Origin: Clostridiales bacterium
GTDB lineage: Bacteria; Bacillota; Clostridia; Christensenellales; Aristaeellaceae
Reading direction: 5' to 3'
DNA: 5,665 nt
Assembly (NCBI GenBank): GCA_004552515.1
Contig: SFOF01000152.1
Location: 1 to 5,665, forward strand
Shown here: positions 1 to 5,640 of the stretch, one piece after another
How positions within the stretch are numbered: position 1 is the stretch's first letter
Layout of the letters: each line of letters opens with the position of its first letter
Made by a program: the position numbers and the translations under genes
The notes under the pieces: model-generated
What the model was told of the DNA's origin: nothing
The model's input: only the letters and a program-made list of their open reading frames with translations
Database searches by the model: none

Positions 1-1
1 C

Positions 2-289
2 CGCGGATACCGCAGGGCGCTGCAGGAAGCGGGAATCCCAAATAAAAAGGAGAACTTTATTATACTGAGCGATTATGCAGAGAAGCGAAAGAAGAACTAC
101 GACCGCATGATTGAGAGTATGGAAAAGGACTGTGCACTGTTTTTCCTCTCAGACATGCTGGCGATTGAAGCGATGGGGCATTTCCAGAAGCGCGGGCTGC
201 GGGTACCGGAGGATGTGTCGATCGTGGGATACGATGACATTGAACTTGCGTCCATGGTGACGCCGGCCCTCACCACGGTGCGGCAGACG
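2..289 (+). pseudogene. LacI/GalR-family transcriptional regulator fragment, cut at both ends
   Basis: This codes for the C-terminal part of the periplasmic-binding-protein-like effector domain of a LacI-family repressor, which normally binds a sugar or nucleoside ligand in the cytoplasm and controls DNA binding by an N-terminal helix-turn-helix. Visible marks are RGYRRALQEAGIP at the start, FFLSDMLAIEAMG at residues 47-59 (the family SDxxAxG motif), VPEDVSIVGYDDIELAS at 68-84 (VPxDvSvvGfDD) and PALTTVRQ at 88-95 (PpLTTVrQ). The DNA-binding domain lies outside the window. The protein normally continues for some 40-60 residues after TTVRQ, but here the match stops and MurE begins. The first 120 bases are about 47% G+C by hand count, well below the following genes. 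The family is clear; the ligand cannot be told. Confidence 0.88.
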
Positions 290-652
290 GCGCGCGCCCG
301 CGTGATCGCGCTCTTCGGCTGCGGCGGCGACCGGGATCATGAAAAGCGCCCGCTGATGGGCGAGATCGGCGGCCGGCTGGCCGATTTCTGCGTGCTGACC
401 AGCGATAACCCGCGCAGCGAGGATCCTTTTGCGATTCTTGCGGCGGTGGAAGCAGGAATCAAGCCGACGCACGGCGAATACAAGGTGATTGAAAATCGCC
501 GCGAGGCCATACGCTATGCGATGAGCATCGCCGAGCCGGGCGACGTGATCGTGCTGGCGGGCAAGGGCCACGAGACTTATCAGGAAATCAAGGGCGTGAA
601 ATATCCCTTTGACGAGAAGGTCGTGGTTCGGGAACTACTGGAGGAAATGTAA
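2..652 (+). CDS. Chimeric open frame: LacI-family ligand-domain fragment joined to MurE C-terminal domain (5' partial)
   Basis: One uninterrupted frame of 216 codons runs from the left edge to a TAA at 650-652; its true start lies outside the window. Residues 1-95 read as the end of a LacI/PurR-type regulator, and residues from about 97-100 to 216 as the end of MurE (UDP-MurNAc-tripeptide synthetase). The first in-frame ATG is at 107, but it lies inside a LacI helix with regulator-like sequence on both sides, so it is not a convincing start. No known protein family to my knowledge has this architecture. Both partners are incomplete: the regulator lacks its final ~40-60 residues, and MurE lacks its substrate-binding and ATPase domains. 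If real, the product should not work as a MurE ligase. An assembly chimera or recombination scar is more likely than a functional fusion. The open frame is certain; its reality as a gene is doubtful. Confidence 0.6.
   Translation, partial: RGYRRALQEAGIPNKKENFIILSDYAEKRKKNYDRMIESMEKDCALFFLSDMLAIEAMGHFQKRGLRVPEDVSIVGYDDIELASMVTPALTTVRQTARARVIALFGCGGDRDHEKRPLMGEIGGRLADFCVLTSDNPRSEDPFAILAAVEAGIKPTHGEYKVIENRREAIRYAMSIAEPGDVIVLAGKGHETYQEIKGVKYPFDEKVVVRELLEEM
284..304 (+). other. LacI/MurE junction
   Basis: The regulator match ends at the Gln codon at 284-286, the last residue of TTVRQ. The MurE match is certain from the Val-Ile codons at 302-307, leading into ALFGCGGDRD. The five codons between (Thr-Ala-Arg-Ala-Arg) lie in a low-complexity GC stretch (GGCGCGCGCCCGCG) that could belong to either partner. 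Such a stretch could serve as microhomology for recombination or as a false overlap in assembly. The frame is kept across the join. I see no insertion sequence end, target duplication, recombinase site or tRNA here. Confidence 0.75.
290..652 (+). pseudogene. murE: C-terminal domain of MurE (UDP-MurNAc-L-Ala-D-Glu: meso-diaminopimelate ligase), N-terminally truncated
   Basis: MurE is the cytoplasmic ATP-dependent ligase that adds the third residue of the peptidoglycan stem peptide. Only the last ~120 residues of a protein usually 480-500 long are here. Numbered in the open frame, landmarks are GCGGDRD at residues 106-112, KRPLMGEI at about 115-122, SDNPRSEDP at 134-142, and GKGHETYQ at 187-194. 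The DNPR motif (bases 404-415) is the known signature for meso-diaminopimelate rather than L-lysine, and the GKGHE segment also lines the amino-acid site. The central domain with its GTNGKT P-loop and the N-terminal nucleotide-substrate domain are missing, replaced by LacI sequence. It ends 17 nt before mraY, the normal murE position in Bacillus-like clusters, so this end belongs to the locus and the left side is the foreign part. A full-length murE must exist elsewhere or in the correct assembly. Confidence 0.88.
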
Positions 653-655
653 TTT

Positions 656-661
656 AGGGGG
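656..661 (+). promoter_or_regulatory. Ribosome binding site of mraY
   Basis: AGGGGG lies 8 nt before the ATG at 670 and starts 3 nt after the upstream stop codon, fixing the mraY start and suggesting translation in the same transcript. Confidence 0.75.
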
Positions 662-669
662 AACTGAAG

Positions 670-1677
670 ATGCAGAGAGTTATCTGGGCGACTGTGCTGG
701 CGTTCGCCATCGCCATGGTTCTGGGGCCGGTGGTCATTCCGTGGCTGAAAAAGATGAAATTCGGCCAGACCATCTACGAGCTGGGTCTTGAATCGCACAA
801 GGTGAAGCAGGGCACGCCGACGATGGGCGGCGTTATATTCGCCGTGCCGATGATCATTGTGCCCATACTCTTTTCCACCGCCGATCAGCGCTGGTCGTTT
901 TTGCCCATGGCGCTGGTATCCACGCTGGGCTTCGGCCTCGTGGGCTTTGTGGACGATTACATCAAGGTGAGCAAAAAGCGCTCGCTGGGCCTTACGCCCA
1001 TGCAGAAGATCGTGCCGCAGGTGGTGATCTCGCTGGTGCTGGCCATCTGGGCTTATTGCACGCCGCAGATCGGCAGCGCGCTGATCGTTCCCTTTACGGA
1101 CAAGACGTGGGATCTGGGCCTCTTCTACATTCCGGTGATGATGTTCGTGCTGGTGGGCACGGTCAACAGCGCCAACCTGCTCGACGGCGTGGACGGCCTG
1201 CTCTCCGGCTGCTCGCTGATCGACTTTGCCACGATGGCGCTGGTGTGCGTCGCGCTGGGCGCGGCCAATCCCGAGAACGCCGGCAACATGACCAACATGA
1301 TGGTGTTCTGCGGCGCGGCGGCCGGCGGCATACTGGGCTTTCTGCGCTTCAACACCTATCCGGCCAATGTGTTCATGGGCGACGTCGGCTCGTTCACAAT
1401 CGGCGGCGCGCTGGTGGCGGTGGCCATGGTCACGCGCACGGCGCTGCTGCTGCCCATGATCGCGCTGGCGATGCTGGTCAGCTCGCTGTCGGACATCATT
1501 CAGGTGGGCTATTTCAAATATACCAAGAAAAAGACCGGCGCGGGCAAGCGCGTGTTCCGCATGGCGCCGCTCCATCATCATTTTGAAAAGGGCGGTATGC
1601 CCGAAACGCGCATCGTCTCCATGTACATGAGCGTCACGGCGCTGCTGTGCCTGATCGCTCTGACGATGTTCTTCTAA
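670..1677 (+). CDS. mraY: MraY, phospho-N-acetylmuramoyl-pentapeptide-transferase
   Basis: MraY is the multi-pass membrane enzyme that transfers phospho-MurNAc-pentapeptide from UDP to undecaprenyl phosphate, giving lipid I, with Mg2+. The 335-residue length is normal (320-360). Visible family marks are FGQTIYELGLESHKVKQGTPTMGG (31-54, in the first cytoplasmic loop), the DDYIK aspartates at 95-96, NSANLLDGVDGL (166-177), the GDVGS aspartate at 238, and MAPLHHHFE (298-306) with the triple histidine. About ten hydrophobic segments run through the protein; the first is residues 3-26 and the last about 314-335. The start is set by the AGGGGG at 656-661. It follows the murE remnant by 17 nt and precedes murD by 13 nt, with no murF between. 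Two departures are worth noting: in the ninth-helix region, where relatives usually read V-E-x-L-S-V-I-I-Q-V, this protein has Ser271 for Glu and Asp275 for Val. The identification is secure. Confidence 0.97.
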   Translation: MQRVIWATVLAFAIAMVLGPVVIPWLKKMKFGQTIYELGLESHKVKQGTPTMGGVIFAVPMIIVPILFSTADQRWSFLPMALVSTLGFGLVGFVDDYIKVSKKRSLGLTPMQKIVPQVVISLVLAIWAYCTPQIGSALIVPFTDKTWDLGLFYIPVMMFVLVGTVNSANLLDGVDGLLSGCSLIDFATMALVCVALGAANPENAGNMTNMMVFCGAAAGGILGFLRFNTYPANVFMGDVGSFTIGGALVAVAMVTRTALLLPMIALAMLVSSLSDIIQVGYFKYTKKKTGAGKRVFRMAPLHHHFEKGGMPETRIVSMYMSVTALLCLIALTMFF

Positions 1678-1683
1678 GGGGGA
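1676..1683 (+). promoter_or_regulatory. Ribosome binding site of murD, overlapping the mraY stop
   Basis: AAGGGGGA begins inside the mraY TAA (1675-1677) and ends 7 nt before the ATG at 1691. The overlap implies that the two genes are translated from one message. Confidence 0.7.
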
Positions 1684-1690
1684 CGGGCGT

Positions 1691-3067
1691 ATGCAGGGCA
1701 AAAGGGTCATGATCCTGGGCATGGCGCGCAGCGGCGTCGCGGCGGCAAAGCTGCTGTCCGAAAAGGGCGCGTTCGTGCGCATCAACGATCTTAAAACGCG
1801 CGAGCAGCTGGGCAAGGCGCTTGAGCCGCTCGAGGGGCTTGCCAATATCGAATGGCGGCTGGGCGAAAAGCCGGACGAGCTTCTTGCCGGCATGGATATG
1901 CTGGTCATCAGCCCCGGCGTGCCGATTGAAAGCCCGATCGTCAAAAAGGCGGAGAGCCTGGGCGTAGAGGTTATCGGCGAAATCGAGCTGTCGGCGCGGC
2001 TGTCGAAGGGGCGGCTCGTGGCCATCAGCGGCACGAACGGCAAGACCACAACCACCACGCTGACCGGCGAGATCTTCAAGGCCTCGGGCGCGAATACCTA
2101 TGTCGTGGGCAACATCGGCTATCCGTTCGCGGCGGTGGCGGGCGAGACGAAGGAGAGCGACGTAGTCGTGTGCGAGGTGTCCTCCTTCCAGCTGGAATCG
2201 GTGAAGGACTTTCATCCGCACGTCGCCTGTCTCACCAACATCCGCGAGGATCATCTCAACCGCCATCACACGATGGCCTGTTATATCGAAAACAAGGCGC
2301 ACATCTTCCGCACGCAGACCGAGGACGATTATCTCGTGCTCAATTATGACGACGAGACGCTGATCTCGCTCTCGAAAACGGCGAAGAGCCGCGTCGTCTG
2401 GTTCACGGGGAAGCGGATTCCGCCGTTCGGCGCGTTCGTGCTGGACGGGCGCATCGTGTTCGGCACGGAGAACGATCACATCGACGTGTGCGGCGCGGAC
2501 GAATTGCTGATCCCCGGCCCGCATAATCTGGATAACGCGCTGGCGGCCACGGCCATGGCGCTGGTGTCCGGCGTGAAGGCGGAGGACGCGGCGCGGGCGC
2601 TGCGCGCGTTTAAGGGCGTGGAGCACCGCGTGGAGTTCGTGCGCGAGGTGGACGGCGTTAGATACATCGACGATTCCGAGGGCACGAATGCCGACTCGAC
2701 GGTCAAGGCGGTCGAGACGATGAAAGCGCCCACCGTCATCATACTGGGCGGCTCGGACAAGAAAAACGACTTTACCGAGCTGTGTACGGCCATTAAGAAC
2801 AGCCCGTATATCGCGCACGCCGTGCTGATCGGTCAGACGGCGCGGCAGTTCGACGAGACGCTCAGGCGCGTGGGCTATCCGGAGGGCGCGATTCATCACG
2901 CGGGCTTCGACTTTAACGCGGCGATTGACACGGCGCGTTCGCTGGCCGTTCCGGGCGGCAACGTGCTGCTCTCGCCGGCCTGCGCGAGCTTCGATATGTT
3001 CAATAATTGCGAGGAACGCGGCGATATTTTCAAGGACATCGTTCAAAAAATGACGGCGCGCGCCTGA
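1691..3067 (+). CDS. murD: MurD, UDP-N-acetylmuramoyl-L-alanine: D-glutamate ligase
   Basis: MurD is the cytoplasmic Mur ligase that uses ATP to add D-Glu to UDP-MurNAc-L-Ala. At 458 residues it is full length. Domain 1 (about 1-100) has a Rossmann-like start, VMILGMARSG (6-15), that holds the UDP moiety. Domain 2 (about 105-310) has the P-loop GTNGKTTTT with Lys118, EVSSFQLE (Glu162), NIREDHLNRH (His188, the metal ligand) and YIENKAH with Lys202 in the place of the carbamylated lysine, then GPHNLDNALAA. Domain 3 has DSEGTN (328-333), GGSDKKNDF (353-361, Lys357) and LSPACASFDMFNNCEERG (ending near 443). Two positions that contact the D-Glu side in E. coli MurD differ: Glu330 where Lys is usual (DSKxTN) and Cys440 where Phe or Tyr is usual (NFEERG); Thr332, Lys357 and Ser433 are kept. 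ATG 1691 has a good ribosome site. Identity is secure; full activity is likely but not proven. Confidence 0.97.
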   Translation: MQGKRVMILGMARSGVAAAKLLSEKGAFVRINDLKTREQLGKALEPLEGLANIEWRLGEKPDELLAGMDMLVISPGVPIESPIVKKAESLGVEVIGEIELSARLSKGRLVAISGTNGKTTTTTLTGEIFKASGANTYVVGNIGYPFAAVAGETKESDVVVCEVSSFQLESVKDFHPHVACLTNIREDHLNRHHTMACYIENKAHIFRTQTEDDYLVLNYDDETLISLSKTAKSRVVWFTGKRIPPFGAFVLDGRIVFGTENDHIDVCGADELLIPGPHNLDNALAATAMALVSGVKAEDAARALRAFKGVEHRVEFVREVDGVRYIDDSEGTNADSTVKAVETMKAPTVIILGGSDKKNDFTELCTAIKNSPYIAHAVLIGQTARQFDETLRRVGYPEGAIHHAGFDFNAAIDTARSLAVPGGNVLLSPACASFDMFNNCEERGDIFKDIVQKMTARA

Positions 3068-3085
3068 CGAATCGGGCGCGGGATT

Positions 3086-3097
3086 GGAGAAGCGGTG
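3086..3097 (+). promoter_or_regulatory. Ribosome binding site and GTG start of ftsW
   Basis: GGAGA at 3086-3090 lies 4 nt before a GTG at 3095-3097, a slightly short spacing. No ATG lies in frame before the first membrane segment, and the next in-frame ATG is already inside it. The GTG therefore gives the only start with the usual hydrophilic cytoplasmic N-terminus. Confidence 0.65.
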
Positions 3098-4252
3098 ACG
3101 TCTGTTTCGCTCGGCAACGGTGCGAAGGACAAACGGGGCGGCTCCGAAAAACCAAGGCTGAATCCCTGCGACAGGGGCGTCGTGACGACGACTGTGCTGC
3201 TCATGGCCTTCGGGCTGGTGACGCTCTACGCGGCGAGCTATTACAACGCGCAGGACGCGTCCGGCTCTCCACTGGCCGAGGTCGTCAGTCAGCTCATGGG
3301 CATCGCGCTGGGCGCGGTCGTCATGGCGTTTACGCTGCGCATTGATTACAGAATTTTACAGAAGCCGATTTATAGCAGCAGTCTGCTCTGCGTGAGCCTG
3401 CTGCTATTGGTATTAGTGGCCATTCCGGGGATCGGCAAGTCGCTGAACGGCTCGCGGCGCTGGCTGCGGCTGGGGCCGGTGAGCTTCCAGCCCTCCGAAC
3501 TGGCCAAGTATTCGGCGATATTGCACATGGCGCGCCTGCTCAGCCAGGGCAAGCGCGACGTGAGAAAGCTCTTTACTGGCCTGCTTCCCGCGCTGCTCAT
3601 GCCGTGCGTGATGTTCGCGCTGATACTGCTCCAGCCCAATCTGAGCACGGCGGGCAGCATCGTCATTGCGGCGGGGCTGATGGCCATGCTGGCGGGGGCC
3701 AGGTGGCTCCATCTGGGGCTGGCGGGCTGCTGTGGTCTGGCTGTCGGCGCGTTCTACGCGTTCTCGGAGGAATACCGGCGCGCGCGGATGATGTCCTTCC
3801 GCGATCCCTTCGCCATGATGAGCAAGGAGGGCTATCAGCTCTCGCAATCGCTGATGGCGTTCGGCTCGGGCGGGCTGTTCGGCATGGGGCTGGGGCAGGG
3901 GCGGCAGAAGTACGCGTTCCTGCCGTATCCCGAGTCGGATTTCATATTCGCCGTCGTGGGCGAGGATCTGGGGCTTTTCGGGTGCCTTGTTGTAGTGGCA
4001 CTGTTCGCGCTGTTCATATTCTTCGGGCTGCGGGTGGCGATTCGCTGCCCGGATCGCTTCGGCAGTCTGCTCGCGGGCGGCATTACCTGTATGATCGGCG
4101 TGCAGTCGATGATGAACATGGCGGTCGTCACGGGGCTGATGCCCACGACCGGCCAGCCGCTGCCCTTCTTCAGCGCGGGCGGCACGTCGATCGCCGTGCT
4201 GATGGGCGCGGTGGGGCTGCTCATGAATATTTCGCGCCGCCGGATCGGATAG
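3095..4252 (+). CDS. ftsW: FtsW/SpoVE-type SEDS peptidoglycan glycosyltransferase
   Basis: SEDS-family integral membrane protein that polymerises lipid II into glycan strands, normally with a class B penicillin-binding protein at the septum (or the forespore septum for SpoVE). The length, 385 residues, is typical. A hydrophilic tail (1-27) is followed by about ten membrane segments, the first three near 29-48, 63-81 and 94-111. Family motifs are NGSRRWLRLGPVSFQPSELAK (118-138), LPYPESDFIFAVVGEDLG with the catalytic-type Asp282, and PTTGQPLPFFSAGGTS (350-365). The motif before Asp282 is unusual: relatives mostly read LPE(A/P)(H/Q)(T/N)DFIF, while here Tyr replaces the Glu and Glu replaces His/Gln. 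It follows murD by 27 nt. Position favours FtsW or SpoVE over RodA; the sequence alone does not separate the first two. The usual next gene, murG, is not here. Confidence 0.94.
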   Translation: MTSVSLGNGAKDKRGGSEKPRLNPCDRGVVTTTVLLMAFGLVTLYAASYYNAQDASGSPLAEVVSQLMGIALGAVVMAFTLRIDYRILQKPIYSSSLLCVSLLLLVLVAIPGIGKSLNGSRRWLRLGPVSFQPSELAKYSAILHMARLLSQGKRDVRKLFTGLLPALLMPCVMFALILLQPNLSTAGSIVIAAGLMAMLAGARWLHLGLAGCCGLAVGAFYAFSEEYRRARMMSFRDPFAMMSKEGYQLSQSLMAFGSGGLFGMGLGQGRQKYAFLPYPESDFIFAVVGEDLGLFGCLVVVALFALFIFFGLRVAIRCPDRFGSLLAGGITCMIGVQSMMNMAVVTGLMPTTGQPLPFFSAGGTSIAVLMGAVGLLMNISRRRIG

Positions 4253-4280
4253 AGCGCGATTTGGCTTTGCCGGATCTGTA

Positions 4281-4304
4281 GAGCTGTCTTTTCGAGACGC
4301 GCTC
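4281..4304 (+). other. Predicted RNA hairpin in the ftsW-murA spacer
   Basis: GAGC (4281-4284) can pair with GCTC (4301-4304), and GTCT (4286-4289) with AGAC (4295-4298). A T-G wobble lies between them, with one bulged C and a 5-nt loop, for about nine pairs in all. In an alternative fold, GAGCGCG at 4252-4258, which starts in the ftsW stop codon, pairs with CGCGCTC at 4298-4304 and would compete with it. There is no T-tract after either, so a classical intrinsic terminator is not supported. It could be a processing or stability element, or chance in GC-rich DNA. Confidence 0.35.
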
Positions 4305-4360
4305 AGGGGGCCATGCACGCCCGGGCGAAAAACGCATATCCATTAAAGTGTGTTTGTATT

Positions 4361-4367
4361 GGAGGTG
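4361..4367 (+). promoter_or_regulatory. Ribosome binding site of murA
   Basis: GGAGGTG ends 7 nt before the ATG at 4375, an ideal spacing. It rules out the in-frame GTG at 4348, which has no such site and would add nine residues not seen in MurA. Confidence 0.85.
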
Positions 4368-4374
4368 CGTTTTC

Positions 4375-5622
4375 ATGGGCGACATTTTTCGTATTATGGG
4401 CGGCGCGCGCCTGAGCGGCCGGGCGGTGATCCCCGCGGCCAAGAACGCCGTGCTGCCGATCATGGCCGCCGCCGTCATGACCGGGGATTGCGTGACGCTC
4501 CATGGCTGTCCGGCGCTGGACGACGTTGGCAACATGGCGAAAATCCTCGAGGAGCTGGGCTGCGAGACGCGCGCGGCGGCGGGGCGGCTGACCATCGACG
4601 GGAAAAACGCGCGCCGCCATGAGATGCCCGATCTTCTCTCGAAGCGCCTGCGCTCCTCCATCTTCATGATGGGGCCGCTGATCACCCGCTTCGGCCGGGC
4701 GACGGTTACATATCCGGGCGGCTGCGAGATCGGTCTGCGCCCCATCGACCTGCACCTGAAGGGGCTGCGGCGGCTGGGCGTGGACATCCGCGAGGAACAT
4801 GGCCGCATCTACTGCGACGGCCGCCACAGGCACGCGGGCGACGTGCTGCTGGACTTCCCCAGCGTGGGCGCGACGGAAAACCTCATGATGGCCGCCGTGC
4901 TGACGAAGGGCGAGACGATCATCAGAAACGCCGCGCGCGAGCCGGAAATTGTCGATTTGCAGGGCTTCATCAATGCCATGGGCGGCAGGGTGAGCGGCGC
5001 GGGCAGCAGCATTGTGCGCATCCGCGGCGTGGACAGTCTGCATGGCGCGGCTTATCCGCCCATCGCCGACCGCATTACGGCGGGCACGCTGCTGACGGCG
5101 GCGGCCATGACCGGCGGCGAAATTGCGCTGGACGGCTTTTCGGGCGACAGCATGGACGCTGTGCTGGCAAAGCTGCGCGAGGCGGGCTGCCTGATCGACG
5201 AGCGCGGCGACGGCCTGACGCTGAGCGCGCCGGGGCGGCTTCGGGCGGTGGATGTGTTCACGCAGCCCTATCCGGGCTTTCCGACCGATATGCAGGCGCA
5301 GATGATGGCGCTCTGCTGCGTGGCGGAGGGCACGTCGATCATTGTGGAGAACGTCTTTGAGAGCCGCTTCAGCCATGCGGCGCAGCTCGTGCGCATGGGC
5401 GCGGACATCACCGTGCATCATCGCACGGCGGTCGTGCGGGGCGGCCGGCTGACCGGCGCGCGGGTGACGGCGCGCGATCTGAGGGCCGGCGCGGCGCTGG
5501 TGCTGGCGGCGCTGGCGGCGGACGGCATGACGGAGGTCGAAAACATATCGCTGATCGACCGGGGCTATGAGCGGCTGGAGGAGACGCTCACGGCGCTGGG
5601 CGCGCGGATACGGCGCGTGTAA
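4375..5622 (+). CDS. murA: MurA, UDP-N-acetylglucosamine 1-carboxyvinyltransferase
   Basis: MurA is the cytoplasmic enzyme of the first committed peptidoglycan step: it transfers enolpyruvate from phosphoenolpyruvate to UDP-GlcNAc. With the start at ATG 4375 it has 415 residues, as usual for the family (about 417-420), and shows the two-lobed EPSP-synthase-type fold by sequence. Key residues are all present: Lys23-Asn24 (AAKNAVLP), the loop cysteine Cys117 in PGGCEIGLRP, SVGATENLMMAA (163-174), NAAREPEIVD (185-194), the catalytic Asp305 in FPTDMQAQ, DLRAGAALVLA (368-378), and Arg396 in IDRGYERLE. Cys117 is the residue fosfomycin alkylates, so the enzyme is predicted to be fosfomycin-sensitive. 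Its place directly after ftsW, where murG often stands, and before a probable ftsQ follows the habit of many Firmicutes of carrying murA or murB late in the cluster. The wide upstream gap may allow separate expression. Identity is secure; MurA1 versus MurA2 type cannot be settled here. Confidence 0.97.
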   Translation: MGDIFRIMGGARLSGRAVIPAAKNAVLPIMAAAVMTGDCVTLHGCPALDDVGNMAKILEELGCETRAAAGRLTIDGKNARRHEMPDLLSKRLRSSIFMMGPLITRFGRATVTYPGGCEIGLRPIDLHLKGLRRLGVDIREEHGRIYCDGRHRHAGDVLLDFPSVGATENLMMAAVLTKGETIIRNAAREPEIVDLQGFINAMGGRVSGAGSSIVRIRGVDSLHGAAYPPIADRITAGTLLTAAAMTGGEIALDGFSGDSMDAVLAKLREAGCLIDERGDGLTLSAPGRLRAVDVFTQPYPGFPTDMQAQMMALCCVAEGTSIIVENVFESRFSHAAQLVRMGADITVHHRTAVVRGGRLTGARVTARDLRAGAALVLAALAADGMTEVENISLIDRGYERLEETLTALGARIRRV

Positions 5623-5623
5623 C

Positions 5624-5633
5624 GGAGGAGGGG
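5624..5633 (+). promoter_or_regulatory. Ribosome binding site of the next gene
   Basis: GGAGGAGGGG starts just after the murA stop (5620-5622) and ends 7 nt before the ATG at 5641, marking another gene in the same run. Confidence 0.7.
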
Positions 5634-5640
5634 AAGGCAT

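Larger units (their letters stand above)
4253..4374 (+). promoter_or_regulatory. 122-nt spacer before murA, possible internal regulatory region
   Basis: This is by far the longest gap in the cluster. It contains the hairpin at 4281-4304, a perfect 10-bp palindrome CGCCCGGGCG at 4318-4327, then a more A/T-rich stretch (about 4328-4360) leading to the murA ribosome site. The A/T-rich end would suit a murA promoter or an open leader, but I cannot point to a convincing -35/-10 pair. No murG remnant is visible in any frame. Confidence 0.35.

Noticed and set aside
280..305. Insertion sequence end or site-specific attachment site at the LacI/MurE junction
   Set aside because: There are no inverted repeats, target duplication, transposase fragment or tRNA nearby; only a short GC-rich low-complexity stretch is present.
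580..2079. 499-codon open frame on the minus strand across mraY and early murD
   Set aside because: Antisense to two secure genes. The product is rich in Arg, His, Ala and Gln with low-complexity stretches and no family motif, as expected for the complement of GC-rich coding DNA.
1634..3046. 470-codon minus-strand frame over murD
   Set aside because: Covers an intact murD with all motifs. The Arg/His/Ala-rich composition is typical of an antisense shadow, and there is no ribosome site or neighbour to support it.
4252..4310. Intrinsic terminator after ftsW
   Set aside because: Hairpins can form, but the sequence after them is AGGGGG rather than a T-tract, so termination of this type is not supported.
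3413..4318. 301-codon minus-strand frame over ftsW
   Set aside because: Highly charged, Gln/Arg/His-rich antisense of a membrane protein gene; no recognisable domain.
4348..4374. Upstream GTG start for murA
   Set aside because: It would place the strong GGAGGTG inside the gene and add nine residues not found in MurA; ATG 4375 fits far better.
4313..4414. Possible 33-codon leader peptide starting at ATG 4313 and overlapping murA
   Set aside because: The G-rich stretch before it is only 2 nt from the ATG, too close for a ribosome site, and the peptide has no run of regulatory codons or family resemblance.
4303..5640. 445-codon minus-strand frame over murA
   Set aside because: Same pattern of Arg/His/Ala-rich antisense shadow over a complete, motif-perfect murA.
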